Source of the DNA: Clostridium peptidivorans
Lineage (GTDB): Bacteria > Bacillota > Clostridia > Clostridiales > Clostridiaceae
Assembly: GCF_900205925.1 (NCBI RefSeq)
Contig: NZ_OAOD01000003.1
Span: 62,001 to 126,000 of the forward strand
Length of the DNA stretch: 64,000 nucleotides
Direction of reading: 5' to 3'
Below the pieces are notes generated by a model. It was not told where the DNA came from. It ran no database searches and saw only the letters and a program-made list of their open reading frames with translations. This document shows positions 1-7,451 of the stretch, one piece after another. The position numbers and the translations under genes were made by a program. Every line of letters begins with the position of its first letter. The stretch's first letter is position 1.

Positions 1-1
1 T

Positions 2-367
2 CCAAGTAATATTTTAGAAGCTGTTGATAGAGGTGTAGACTTCTTTGACTGCGTGCTTCCAGCTAGAAATGGAAGACATGGTCATGTATTTACTAAAGAA
101 GGTAAGATAAATTTAATTAATGCTAAATTCGAGTTAGATGATAGACCTATTGATGAGGGATGTCAATGTCCAGCTTGTAAAGATTATTCAAGAGCCTATA
201 TAAGACACTTGTTTAAAGCTAAGGAAATGCTTGCTATGAGATTATGTGTACTTCATAACTTGCATTTTTATAATAATCTTATGCAAGAAATAAGAGATGC
301 CATTGATGCAGGTAATTTTAAGGAATATAAGGAAAGAAAATTAGCTGAGTGGGGCGGAAGAGCTTAA
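2..367 (+). CDS. tgt: Queuine tRNA-ribosyltransferase, C-terminal part
   Basis: This is the last 121 codons of tRNA-guanine transglycosylase, which exchanges guanine 34 for preQ1 in GUN-anticodon tRNAs. The reading frame is open from base 2, so the gene starts before the window. The segment FDCVLPARNGRHG contains the aspartate that acts as nucleophile in the family, and CQCPAC plus the later LHNLHFY supply the Cys-Cys-Cys-His zinc site. An internal GTG at 53 is not a start, because conserved family sequence precedes it. The gene is followed after about 75 bp by yajC, the usual clostridial order tgt-yajC-secDF. Identification is secure; the N-terminal part is not visible. Confidence 0.96.
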   Translation, partial: PSNILEAVDRGVDFFDCVLPARNGRHGHVFTKEGKINLINAKFELDDRPIDEGCQCPACKDYSRAYIRHLFKAKEMLAMRLCVLHNLHFYNNLMQEIRDAIDAGNFKEYKERKLAEWGGRA

Positions 368-441
368 AATAAAAATCAAAATAAAAACACTTTACAAATT
401 TTTCTAAAAATTATAAACTATATTTAAAGGGAGGTGAGTGT

Positions 442-837
442 ATGGCAGCAGCACAACAAGGTGGAAGCTTAATAGGATTATTACTACCTTTTATTTTAAT
501 GTTAGTATTCTTTTATATAATAGTATACATACCAGAAAATAAGAGGAAGAAAAAGTACAAGTCAATGCTTGATACTTTAAAAGTAAATGATGAAATCATC
601 ACTAAGGGCGGTATTTTAGGAAAAGTTATAAGCATACATGATACGTCAATAGTGTTAGAAACAGGACCTAGTAGAGCACGTATTAAGCTTGATAAGAATG
701 GGATATTATCAGTTTTAAATACTTCAACTGTTTCTGAAAAAGAAATCAAAAAAGAAGATAAAAAATTAGAAGCTACTAAAGAAGAAGTAGCAAATGATTC
801 AGCAACTGAAGGCAAAGTAGAGTTCAAAGAAAATTAA
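442..837 (+). CDS. yajC: Preprotein translocase subunit YajC
   Basis: YajC is the small membrane partner of SecDF that assists the SecYEG translocon. The 131-aa product has one N-terminal membrane segment (about residues 10-31), then the family hallmark basic stretch PENKRKKKYKSML and the KVNDEIITKGGILGKV fold segment. The C-terminal 40 residues are charged and Lys/Glu rich, a common variable tail. The start at 442 is chosen from the strong GGGAGGTGAG ribosome site 4 nt upstream of the ATG. In most Firmicutes yajC lies next to secDF; here the TIGR04086 gene, the SCIFF pair and a large repeat element stand between them. Confidence 0.95.
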   Translation: MAAAQQGGSLIGLLLPFILMLVFFYIIVYIPENKRKKKYKSMLDTLKVNDEIITKGGILGKVISIHDTSIVLETGPSRARIKLDKNGILSVLNTSTVSEKEIKKEDKKLEATKEEVANDSATEGKVEFKEN

Positions 838-848
838 AAAATAATCAT

Positions 849-894
849 AAAACACCTCTCTTTAACATAGATAATATTAAATAGGAGGTGTTTT
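849..894 (+). promoter_or_regulatory. Terminator-like hairpin enclosing a ribosome binding site
   Basis: A perfect 10-bp inverted repeat (AAAACACCTC at 849-858 and GAGGTGTTTT at 885-894) ends in a T run, so it looks like the yajC terminator. Its right arm contains most of the AGGAGG site (883-888) that serves the ATG at 899. The same hairpin could therefore both attenuate read-through and hide the ribosome site of the downstream gene. Confidence 0.7.
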
Positions 895-898
895 TTAT

Positions 899-1267
899 AT
901 GGAAAAAGGTACTTTTTTACCAATAGGAGATGGGCTACTTAGAAGTACCATACTTACAGTAGCTTTAATGGTTGTGTATGCTATAATTATGACATTTTCG
1001 GAATTAAGCCCTGGGGCAAATTCATTGTTCTTTTTAGCAGTAACTATTCTGAGCATAATGTATGGTACAATTTACTCCGTAAGAAAGATAAATAAAAAGG
1101 GATGGCTAGTTGGTATTATAGTAGCTGCATTATATATGCTTATAATTTATGTATTATCTATTATCGCAGGTAATCCACCTATCATAGAAACTACCAGATT
1201 AATTAGATTCTTACTTGCTTTGGGCGTGGGGGCTTTATCTGGTATGCTTGGAATAAATCTATCCTAG
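899..1267 (+). CDS. TIGR04086 family membrane protein
   Basis: The 122-aa hydrophobic product has four predicted membrane segments (about residues 14-33, 39-57, 68-88, 100-120) with a short basic loop RKINKKGW in the middle. Size, topology and position between yajC and the SCIFF peptide gene match the uncharacterised TIGR04086 family, whose genes occur at this place in many clostridia. The function is unknown; location suggests a link with protein export or with handling of the SCIFF peptide, but nothing in the sequence shows this. The AGGAGG site is buried in the hairpin described just upstream. Confidence 0.85.
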   Translation: MEKGTFLPIGDGLLRSTILTVALMVVYAIIMTFSELSPGANSLFFLAVTILSIMYGTIYSVRKINKKGWLVGIIVAALYMLIIYVLSIIAGNPPIIETTRLIRFLLALGVGALSGMLGINLS

Positions 1268-1271
1268 TTAC

Positions 1272-1300
1272 TTTATTTTCTTATTATTATATGATATAAT
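1272..1300 (+). promoter_or_regulatory. Candidate sigma-A promoter for the SCIFF gene
   Basis: A TATAAT at 1295-1300 lies 37 bp before the SCIFF start codon. The hexamer 17 bp upstream (TTTATT) is a poor -35, so the call rests mainly on the -10 element and its position between the stop of the previous gene and the next start. Confidence 0.45.
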
Positions 1301-1336
1301 CAAACAGAAATATTTTTGGGAATGGAGGATTACGTA

Positions 1337-1474
1337 ATGAAACACATAAAAACTATAAACAAGACAAATATAAAAAATAGCTTGGCAAAACCAGGTTGCA
1401 AAGAATGTGCAAATTCATGCCAATCAGCATGTAAAACTTCTTGTACAGTTGCAAATTTAGCATGCGAAAATTAA
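1337..1474 (+). CDS. scfA: Six-cysteine peptide SCIFF precursor
   Basis: This 45-aa gene starts MKHIKTIN and has six cysteines in its C-terminal half (residues 21, 24, 28, 32, 36, 43). It matches the SCIFF ('six cysteines in forty-five residues') family almost position for position, including the core CQSACKTSCTV. SCIFF is a ribosomally made peptide near-universal in Clostridia; its partner radical SAM enzyme forms a thioether between a cysteine and a threonine, which here could be the Thr at residue 34 or 37. The final role of the peptide is not known. A GGAGG site lies at 1324-1328. The maturase gene follows 55 bp downstream beyond a strong hairpin. Confidence 0.95.
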   Translation: MKHIKTINKTNIKNSLAKPGCKECANSCQSACKTSCTVANLACEN

Positions 1475-1478
1475 TATA

Positions 1479-1505
1479 AAAGCAGTAACGTAAGGTTACT
1501 GCTTT
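1479..1505 (+). promoter_or_regulatory. Hairpin between SCIFF peptide and maturase genes
   Basis: An 11-bp perfect stem (AAAGCAGTAAC at 1479-1489, GTTACTGCTTT at 1495-1505) with a 5-nt loop sits 5 nt after the peptide stop. The following T run is short, so it is probably a leaky terminator or an RNA stabiliser that leaves peptide mRNA in excess over maturase mRNA. Confidence 0.7.
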
Positions 1506-1529
1506 AAGTTTAGTTAGGAGGAAAATAAA

Positions 1530-2897
1530 TTGGCTGATATTCATAAGTTTATCCAAGATGGTGAGTATTATATTGTAGATGTTAATTCAGGTGCAGTACA
1601 CATTGTAGACGAGCTTGTATATGATTTACTAGATGAAGATGGAATAAAAGAAAAAGAAGAGCTTTTAGCAGAATATGCAGAAAAGCACAACAAAGAAGAT
1701 ATAGAGGAAGCTTATGAAGAGTTAAAAGAATTAGTAGAAGAAGGAGTTCTTTACTCAAAGGACTTATATAAAGATATAGGATTAAAGGCTTATGAAGGAA
1801 CTTCTTATATAAAAGCTTTATGCTTAAATATAGTACATGATTGTAATTTAAGATGCAAATATTGTTTTGCAGATGAAGGAGAATATAGAGGACATAAGGG
1901 TATAATGACTCCAGAAGTGGGAAAAAAGGCAATAGACTTTGTTATTAAAAATGCAGGACCTAGAAAGCATATAGAAGTTGATTTGTTTGGTGGAGAACCT
2001 TTAATGGCCTTTGATGCTATAAAGGAAATTGTTGAGTATGCAAAAACTCAGGAAAAAATACATAACAAAACTATAAGATTTACTATGACTACAAATGCTA
2101 CTTTACTTAATGATGAGATAATGAATTACTTAGATGAAAATATGGGTAATATTGTTCTAAGTATTGATGGAAGAAAAGAAATAAATGATAAAGTAAGAAT
2201 GAGAGCAGATAAAAGTGGAAGCTATGATACAATACTGCCTAAGATAAAAGAAATGGTTAGTAGAAGATCAAAGGACAAACAGTATTATGTAAGAGGTACT
2301 TTTACTCATGAAAATCCTGATTTTTTTGAAGATGTTATGCATCTTGCAAAAGAAGGGTTTGATGAAATATCTATAGAGCCTGTAGTACTTCCAGATGAGC
2401 ATGAACTTGCTTTAAGAAAAGAAGATTTACCTAAAATATTTGAGCAATATGATAAACTTTATGATGAAATGTTAAGAAGACATAAAGAAGGTAATGCTTT
2501 TAAATTTTATCATTTTAATATAGATCTTCAAGGGGGACCTTGTGTATATAAGAGAATTTCAGGTTGTGGAGCAGGGCATGAATATGTAGCCATAACTCCA
2601 TCGGGAGATATATACCCTTGTCATCAATTTGTAGGAAATGAAGATTTTAAAATGGGAAATATTTTTGAGGACACTTTAGATGAAAAAATATCAGATGATT
2701 TTAAAAAGGCAAACATTTACTACAAACCAACGTGCTTAGATTGCTGGGCAAGGTTTTACTGCAGCGGTGGATGTCAAGCAAATAACTACAACTTTAATAA
2801 AGACATGAATATTCCTTATGAGTTAGGCTGTGAAATGCAAAAGAAGAGAATAGAATGTGCCATTGCACTTAAAGCAAAAATTATGGAAGAACAATAG
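1530..2897 (+). CDS. scfB: SCIFF peptide thioether maturase (radical SAM/SPASM)
   Basis: This 455-aa radical SAM enzyme forms the Cys-Thr thioether in SCIFF. The N-terminal 95 residues resemble the peptide-recognition (PqqD-like/RRE) segment. The SAM cluster motif CNLRCKYC is at residues 105-112, followed by FGGEP. The C-terminal part has the SPASM auxiliary-cluster cysteines (CGAGHEYVAITPSGDIYPC, then CLDCWARFYCSGGC and a last Cys near ELGCEM). Translation starts at TTG 1530, 7 nt after an AGGAGG site. Pairing with the SCIFF gene makes the assignment firm. It has no good downstream terminator; a large palindromic repeat begins within 15 bp of the stop. Confidence 0.95.
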   Translation: MADIHKFIQDGEYYIVDVNSGAVHIVDELVYDLLDEDGIKEKEELLAEYAEKHNKEDIEEAYEELKELVEEGVLYSKDLYKDIGLKAYEGTSYIKALCLNIVHDCNLRCKYCFADEGEYRGHKGIMTPEVGKKAIDFVIKNAGPRKHIEVDLFGGEPLMAFDAIKEIVEYAKTQEKIHNKTIRFTMTTNATLLNDEIMNYLDENMGNIVLSIDGRKEINDKVRMRADKSGSYDTILPKIKEMVSRRSKDKQYYVRGTFTHENPDFFEDVMHLAKEGFDEISIEPVVLPDEHELALRKEDLPKIFEQYDKLYDEMLRRHKEGNAFKFYHFNIDLQGGPCVYKRISGCGAGHEYVAITPSGDIYPCHQFVGNEDFKMGNIFEDTLDEKISDDFKKANIYYKPTCLDCWARFYCSGGCQANNYNFNKDMNIPYELGCEMQKKRIECAIALKAKIMEEQ

Positions 2898-2908
2898 AAA
2901 TATTACGA

Positions 2909-3144
2909 CATTTTAAAGTAATGTTGAACCTACCGTATGAGATTTGCATTTAAGAAAGCGCTCACTGTGCAAAGAAGCTCTAATATTTCTGAATTTAAAT
3001 CACCTAAATTTTCTAAACTCGCTGTCGCTCAGACAGTAGAAAATTCCGAGCGGTGCTTTAAATTCAGAAATAAAGAGCTTCTAATGCTTGTTAAATGCTT
3101 TCTACAATGCAAATCTCATACTATATGTTCAACATAAAAAATAT
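2909..3144 (+). repeat. Palindromic repeat module R1-A
   Basis: About 235 bp form one imperfect palindrome: the left half from GTTGAACC at 2923 is the reverse complement, with roughly 75 percent identity by eye, of the right half ending GTTCAACAT at 3134. Long matching blocks include GTATGAGATTTGCATT and AGAAGCTCT, and TTTCTGAATTTAAA is repeated on both arms. The centre carries CGCTGTCGCTCAGACAG. The same module, with different arm sequences but the same layout, occurs at 29538, 30039, 47526 and 47897. An ORF through it is not conserved between copies, so I read it as a non-coding element. Confidence 0.85.
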
Positions 3145-3290
3145 CAGCTATACCTGCTAAATGAAGAAATTCAGCTAATTAAATTTCTAAAATATTTTAA
3201 GACTTGGTACATAAAAATTTTATTTGCAATTCATCAGATTCTTATAATTCTCAGGCTCTCGCCTTAAAAGATTTTATGTGTATTAAGTGT
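3145..3290. repeat. Central spacer of composite R1 element, copy 1
   Basis: This AT-rich, gene-free stretch separates the full left module from a decayed right module. It shares blocks with the spacer of the 47.5-kb copy, such as GAAGAAATTCAG and AAAATATTTTA followed by an ACATAAAAAT stretch, which shows that the three copies are related over their whole length and not only at the palindromes. Confidence 0.6.
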
Positions 3291-3362
3291 TAAAATGAAG
3301 ATATTTTTAATGTTGAATCATAGTATGGAATTTAACAATATATTAAAATATCGCAACTTCCT
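3291..3362 (-). repeat. Decayed right-hand R1 module
   Basis: TTAAAATGAAGATATTTTTA at 3290-3309 is shared with the start of the right module at 30.03 kb, and the match continues through TGTTGAAT. The block then jumps to ATTAAAATATCGCAAC, which resembles the far end of that module. Only about 70 bp remain, so the palindromic centre has been deleted, leaving an outer-arm remnant. Confidence 0.65.
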
Positions 3363-3368
3363 TATATG

Positions 3369-3397
3369 TTGACTATTATTTACATAAGCTATATAAT
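3369..3397 (+). promoter_or_regulatory. Sigma-A promoter of secDF
   Basis: TTGACT (3369-3374) and TATAAT (3392-3397) are separated by exactly 17 bp, a near-consensus housekeeping promoter. It lies just past the repeat element and 135 bp before secD, so secDF is transcribed independently of yajC here. Confidence 0.85.
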
Positions 3398-3532
3398 TTT
3401 TGTATGTGTCGAACGTGAAAAATTAGTACTTAATATAAAATAAACTAAGGGTAAGATGAGTTTTTAATAATACGTCTAAACCGTAGTACACTAATTAACA
3501 ATGGATAAAGTGGTAAAGTAAGGGGGAGAAAG
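3398..3532 (+). other. secD leader with long-range pairing potential
   Basis: The 135-nt untranslated leader contains AATTAGTAC near 3420 and GTACACTAATT at about 3488, which can pair and would close a roughly 80-nt domain. It matches no RNA family I recognise. A GGGGGAG ribosome site precedes the ATG at 3533. Confidence 0.35.
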
Positions 3533-4798
3533 ATGAAGAAGAACAACAAAGGAAAAAGTGCACTAATTTTTATTATTTTTGTTTTGTTTATAGGCTTTGC
3601 AGCATATGCAGGAGCTTATGGAGTAGAAAATATATTTGGTTCGGGTTATAGAATAAAACCTTTTTCGGAAGTTATTAAAAAAGGTTTGGACCTTCAAGGT
3701 GGAGTATCCTTAGTAGAAGAAATACAGGATGAAAATGTAGATAATGATACTATCGAAAGAACTATAGAACTTTTATCCATGAGAATAAATAAACTTGGAG
3801 TAAGTGAAACTGTAGTATCACGTGAAGGACAAAAGAGAATAAGAATTGAAATTCCAGGAGTATATAATGCTAAAGAAGTTATAGATACTGTTGGAAAAAC
3901 TGGAGAACTTAAATTTGTAGGACCAGATAAAAAGGTAATACTTACAGGTAAAGATGTAAAGAATGCAGTAGCACAGCTTAATCCAGATACTAATCAACCT
4001 ATAATAAGCTTTGAGTTAAATGACGAAGGAACTAAAAAATTTGCAGAGGCTACAAAAAAGTTTATAGGTCAGCCTATAGCAATTTATATGGATGAAGAGA
4101 TGCTTACAAACCCTACAGTAAATAGTGTTATTCCTAATGGAAAAGGAATGATTGAGGGAAGTAAATCCTTAGAAGAAGCAAAAAGACAAGCAAGTATTAT
4201 CAAATCAGGTGCTCTTCCTGTTGTGGTAAAACCTGTAGAAGTTAAAACTGTAGGTGCAACACTTGGAGCTAATGCGTTACCATTGAGCATTAAGGCTGGT
4301 GCAATAGGAATAGGGTTGATATTACTGTTTATGCTTTTATACTATAGAATACCTGGACTTATTGCAGATATAGCATTAGTATTTTATATAGTATTACTTT
4401 TAGGTACTTTTGTATCTATAAATGCTACTTTGACATTGTCAGGTATAGCAGGTTTCTTATTAACTATAGGTATGGCAGTAGATGCAAATGTACTTATATT
4501 TGAAAGAATAAGAGAAGAATTGAGAAATGGAAAATCAATAAAATCAGCTGTACAGACAGGTTCACATAATGCTCTTTCTTCAATATTAGATTCAAATATA
4601 ACAACTATTATATCAGGATTGGTTTTATATAACTTAGGGTCAGGTGCAGTAAAAGGCTTTGCTCTCACTTTGATGATAGGTGTAGTTCTTAGTATGTTTA
4701 CAGCTATTATAGTAACTAATTATCTTTTAAAGCTTGCTGTAGATATGGGACTACTAAAGAATTTATCAGCTTTTGGCGTAAAAAGGAGGGTGGAGTAA
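3533..4798 (+). CDS. secD: Protein translocase subunit SecD
   Basis: SecD works with SecF in the membrane to draw exported proteins out of the translocon using the proton-motive force. The 421-aa product has an N-terminal membrane segment (about 11-30), the conserved GLDLQGG motif at 51-57, an extracytoplasmic domain to about residue 240, then five membrane segments with the family motif GMAVDANVLIFERIREE. The length is typical of a stand-alone Firmicute SecD. The stop is followed directly by the secF ATG, so the two are translationally coupled. Confidence 0.97.
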   Translation: MKKNNKGKSALIFIIFVLFIGFAAYAGAYGVENIFGSGYRIKPFSEVIKKGLDLQGGVSLVEEIQDENVDNDTIERTIELLSMRINKLGVSETVVSREGQKRIRIEIPGVYNAKEVIDTVGKTGELKFVGPDKKVILTGKDVKNAVAQLNPDTNQPIISFELNDEGTKKFAEATKKFIGQPIAIYMDEEMLTNPTVNSVIPNGKGMIEGSKSLEEAKRQASIIKSGALPVVVKPVEVKTVGATLGANALPLSIKAGAIGIGLILLFMLLYYRIPGLIADIALVFYIVLLLGTFVSINATLTLSGIAGFLLTIGMAVDANVLIFERIREELRNGKSIKSAVQTGSHNALSSILDSNITTIISGLVLYNLGSGAVKGFALTLMIGVVLSMFTAIIVTNYLLKLAVDMGLLKNLSAFGVKRRVE

Positions 4799-5674
4799 AT
4801 GAAGACATTTAAAATTATTGAAAAATCCAAAATATTGTTTGTAATTTCCTTAGCTATAATGATAACTGGATTGGCGTTCTTTATAAAAAATGGGATAAAT
4901 TATGGCATAGATTTTAAAGGCGGTACTTTAGTTCAAATAAACATGAAAAAGGATTTTAATAAACAAGATGTAGAAAATATAATTACTAAATATGCAAATG
5001 ACTATACAACAAATACTGCTGTAAATGAAAAAAATGAGACACAGTTAGAAATAAGAAGCAATTCATTAGATGAAAGTGAAATACAGCCTTTATTTAAAGA
5101 TATAAAGGATAAATATAAGTTGGAAGATAAAGACTTGATTTCCCAGCAGACAATAGGACCTGCTGTAGGACAGGAATTAAGGCAAAAGGCAATGCTAGCA
5201 TTTGTGTTAGCAAATATAGCAATGCTTATTTATGTAGCAATAAGATTTGAATTTAAGTTTGGGGTAGCTGCAATACTTGCTATAGTACATGATATATTAA
5301 TAACAGTATCTGTTTATGCAATATTTCAAATTCCTATAAATTCAAGCTTTATAGCTGCAATACTTACCATAGCGGGCTACTCTATTAATGATACTATTGT
5401 TATTTTTGACAGAATAAGAGAAAATACTAAGAAAATGAGAAGAGTTAATAGTAAAGAATTGGCTAATATAAGTATAACTCAAACTATGTCTAGATCTATA
5501 AATACAACTTTAACAACTTTAATTACTATAGTGTCAGTATATATATTTGTTCCATCTGTGAGGGAATTTGCATTTCCATTAGCAATAGGTATTGCTTGTG
5601 GAGCATATTCTTCAATATTTATTGCAAGTCCAGTATGGGTTATGCTAAAAAATAGAAAGATAAAAGAAGCTTAA
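4799..5674 (+). CDS. secF: Protein translocase subunit SecF
   Basis: This 291-aa partner of SecD starts with a membrane segment (about 12-29) and the GIDFKGGT motif at 36-43, followed by an extracytoplasmic domain and five C-terminal membrane segments. The SecF signature AGYSINDTIVIFDRIREN is intact. The start abuts the secD stop with no gap, and the AGGAGGGTGG site lies inside the secD end. A clear terminator follows. Confidence 0.97.
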   Translation: MKTFKIIEKSKILFVISLAIMITGLAFFIKNGINYGIDFKGGTLVQINMKKDFNKQDVENIITKYANDYTTNTAVNEKNETQLEIRSNSLDESEIQPLFKDIKDKYKLEDKDLISQQTIGPAVGQELRQKAMLAFVLANIAMLIYVAIRFEFKFGVAAILAIVHDILITVSVYAIFQIPINSSFIAAILTIAGYSINDTIVIFDRIRENTKKMRRVNSKELANISITQTMSRSINTTLTTLITIVSVYIFVPSVREFAFPLAIGIACGAYSSIFIASPVWVMLKNRKIKEA

Positions 5675-5678
5675 ATAG

Positions 5679-5715
5679 AAAAAAGCAGAGTGATTTTAAC
5701 TCTGCTTTTTTTTAT
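5679..5715 (+). terminator. Rho-independent terminator of secDF
   Basis: The stem AAAAGCAGAGT (5681-5691) pairs with ACTCTGCTTTT (5699-5709) and is followed by a run of T residues, 10 bp after the secF stop. Confidence 0.9.
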
Positions 5716-5738
5716 TTGTAAAAAATCCTCGAAAATGT

Positions 5739-5767
5739 TTGTAAAATCTCATATTTTAAATTATAAT
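5739..5767 (+). promoter_or_regulatory. Promoter of the DHH gene
   Basis: TTGTAA (5739-5744) and TATAAT (5762-5767) with 17 bp spacing, 36 bp before the ATG at 5803 and its GGAGG site. Confidence 0.7.
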
Positions 5768-5802
5768 ATATATTGCTTTTTACTTTTTTGGAGGATATTA
5801 TT

Positions 5803-6657
5803 ATGGAGAAAAAGATTTGCAATATTGGGCTACAGAAGCTTTCCTCCTTACATAACCCATTTTTATTAAAGGGCATGGGGGAGGTCTTGAGAAGAATAGT
5901 TAAAGCTGTTAATGAAAGAGAAAAAATAGTTATATATGGTTGTTATGATTTGGATGGTGTAACAGCTGTGTCTGTGCTTTTTTTGGTGTTAAAATACTTA
6001 AATGCTGATGTAGAGTACTTTATATCAGAGGGTAGCGATGGAAGTTTTGATATAGATGCAAATACCATTGAAAATCACATAAAATTTTTAGGAGCAAATC
6101 TTCTTATAACTGCCGGATGTGGTATAAATTCTTATAGTCAAGTAGAGTTATGTAAAAAGCTAGGCATAGATGTAATAATTACTGATAGCCACCATGTTAA
6201 AGCTACTGTTCCTAAAACCATAGTAATAAATCCAAATCAAATAGATTGCAATTATCCTTTTAAGGAGCTTTCAAGTGCAGCAGTGGCATATAAATTGGTA
6301 CAGGCAATTTCGTCTTATTATCAAATGAAGAGTGTAAGTAAATATTTAGATTTAGTTATGCTTGGATCTATAGCTCGTAATGTTCCTTATGTAGGTGAAA
6401 ATAAGATTATTATAGATGAGGGAATTTATCACATGAATTATACAAATAATTATGGACTAAAAGCTCTCATGAGTTTGCATAAAATGAAATATGTAAACAT
6501 AAATAATTCATATAATCTTGCAAACAGTCTTATGCCATTTTGGAATAGTTCAAGGGGGCTCGACAATGCACGTATAGCAGTAGAATTATTTACTACAAGT
6601 AACAGTGATCGTGCTTTACAAATTGCTAAGTACCTTAAAAATGAAACATCTCAATGA
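5803..6657 (+). CDS. Truncated RecJ-like DHH protein, catalytic residues altered
   Basis: The 284-aa product aligns with the first half of RecJ, the single-strand 5'-3' exonuclease, which is usually over 550 aa. The motifs are degenerate: GCYDLDG (46-52) for GDYDxDG, AGCG (104-107) for VDCG, and DSHH (128-131) for DHH, so several metal-binding aspartates or histidines are missing. The DHHA1 and OB domains are absent. The last codons (NETSQ and stop) are encoded by the start of an R2 repeat, so the 3' half appears lost at that repeat. The start is the ATG at 5803, 8 nt after GGAGG; an upstream in-frame TTG precedes the ribosome site. The place between secF and apt is where many clostridia keep recJ. 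It could be a pseudogene or a repurposed inactive protein. Confidence 0.7.
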   Translation: MEKKICNIGLQKLSSLHNPFLLKGMGEVLRRIVKAVNEREKIVIYGCYDLDGVTAVSVLFLVLKYLNADVEYFISEGSDGSFDIDANTIENHIKFLGANLLITAGCGINSYSQVELCKKLGIDVIITDSHHVKATVPKTIVINPNQIDCNYPFKELSSAAVAYKLVQAISSYYQMKSVSKYLDLVMLGSIARNVPYVGENKIIIDEGIYHMNYTNNYGLKALMSLHKMKYVNINNSYNLANSLMPFWNSSRGLDNARIAVELFTTSNSDRALQIAKYLKNETSQ

Positions 6658-6708
6658 CTCGAGATGTGCTAATTTATAAGGAAATTATAAATTTCTATAA
6701 ATTATGCA
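6641..6708 (+). repeat. R2 repeat, copy 1 (complete)
   Basis: Two adjacent hairpins: ACATCTC (6646-6652) with GAGATGT (6661-6667), then TAATTTATA with TATAAATTA enclosing the palindrome GAAATTATAAATTTC, ending TTATGCATG. It overlaps the 3' end of the truncated RecJ-like gene. The same layout recurs at 37951, 44026 and 48088. Confidence 0.8.
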
Positions 6709-6750
6709 TGAAACATCTCAATGACTTGACATGTGTTGATTTGTAATAAA
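6707..6750 (+). repeat. R2 repeat, copy 2 (partial, tandem)
   Basis: ATGAAACATCTCAATGACTT restarts immediately after the first copy, but the second hairpin breaks off after GATTTGTAATAAA. Confidence 0.7.
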
Positions 6751-6774
6751 TATTTTTGAGATTATGTTATTATA

Positions 6775-6804
6775 TTGAATATCTATCATAATTTAATATA
6801 TAAT
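6775..6804 (+). promoter_or_regulatory. Promoter of apt
   Basis: TTGAAT (6775-6780) and TATAAT (6799-6804) with an 18-bp spacer, about 50 bp before the apt start. Confidence 0.65.
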
Positions 6805-6852
6805 AATAAATGCTAAGAAGGAGCATATATTTAGTTGTAGGGGGAAAAAGTA

Positions 6853-7371
6853 ATGGATTTAAAGGAAAAGATTCGTATTGTAGAAGGATTTCCAAAGGAA
6901 GGTATTAGTTTTAAAGATGTAACAACAATACTTGATGATAAAGAAGCTTTTAAATATACTGTAGATATTATTGCTAAGCATCTTAAAAATAAAAATGTAG
7001 ATGTGGTAGTAGGACCAGAAGCCAGAGGCTTTTTATTTGGAGCACCTATAGCGTATGCTTTAGGGGTTGGGTTTGTTCCTGTAAGAAAGAAGGGTAAGTT
7101 ACCTTGCGAAACTGTAAGTGTTAGTTATGATTTAGAATATGGAACAGATATATTAGAAGCTCATAAGGGTTCTATAAAGCCAGGTCAAAGAGTAGCTATT
7201 GTTGATGACTTACTTGCAACAGGAGGAACTATACAGTCTGTAGCAAAGCTTGTAGAAACATTAGGCGGAGAAGTAGTAGCTATGGATTTTGTTATTGAAC
7301 TTACTGAATTACATGGAAGAAAGAAACTTGAAAAATATGATATAATGTCTCTTGTTGAGTATGATATATAA
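6853..7371 (+). CDS. apt: Adenine phosphoribosyltransferase
   Basis: This 172-aa purine salvage enzyme makes AMP from adenine and [18 protein letters not shown] (54-67) is the adenine-binding part of the family, and [13 protein letters not shown] (114-126) is the PRPP-binding loop. Length is normal. GGGGGAAAAAG upstream of the ATG is the ribosome site. It sits between recJ and relA as in many clostridia, but here it has its own promoter and is separated from the DHH gene by repeats. Confidence 0.97.
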   Translation: MDLKEKIRIVEGFPKEGISFKDVTTILDDKEAFKYTVDIIAKHLKNKNVDVVVGPEARGFLFGAPIAYALGVGFVPVRKKGKLPCETVSVSYDLEYGTDILEAHKGSIKPGQRVAIVDDLLATGGTIQSVAKLVETLGGEVVAMDFVIELTELHGRKKLEKYDIMSLVEYDI

Positions 7372-7451
7372 GGAAGTACATATCAAATAAATTCAGATAT
7401 GTTAACTTATAATGAGTCAAAGATTTCTATAAGTTATACAAAAATAAAAGT

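Noticed and set aside
2937-3137. 66-codon ORF through R1 module A, similar in part to an ORF on the minus strand at 30016-30267
   Set aside because: The shared peptide SKLAVAQTVE comes from the conserved palindrome centre. In modules B and D the equivalent frame is broken by early stop codons, and there is no consistent ribosome site, so I do not regard it as a gene.
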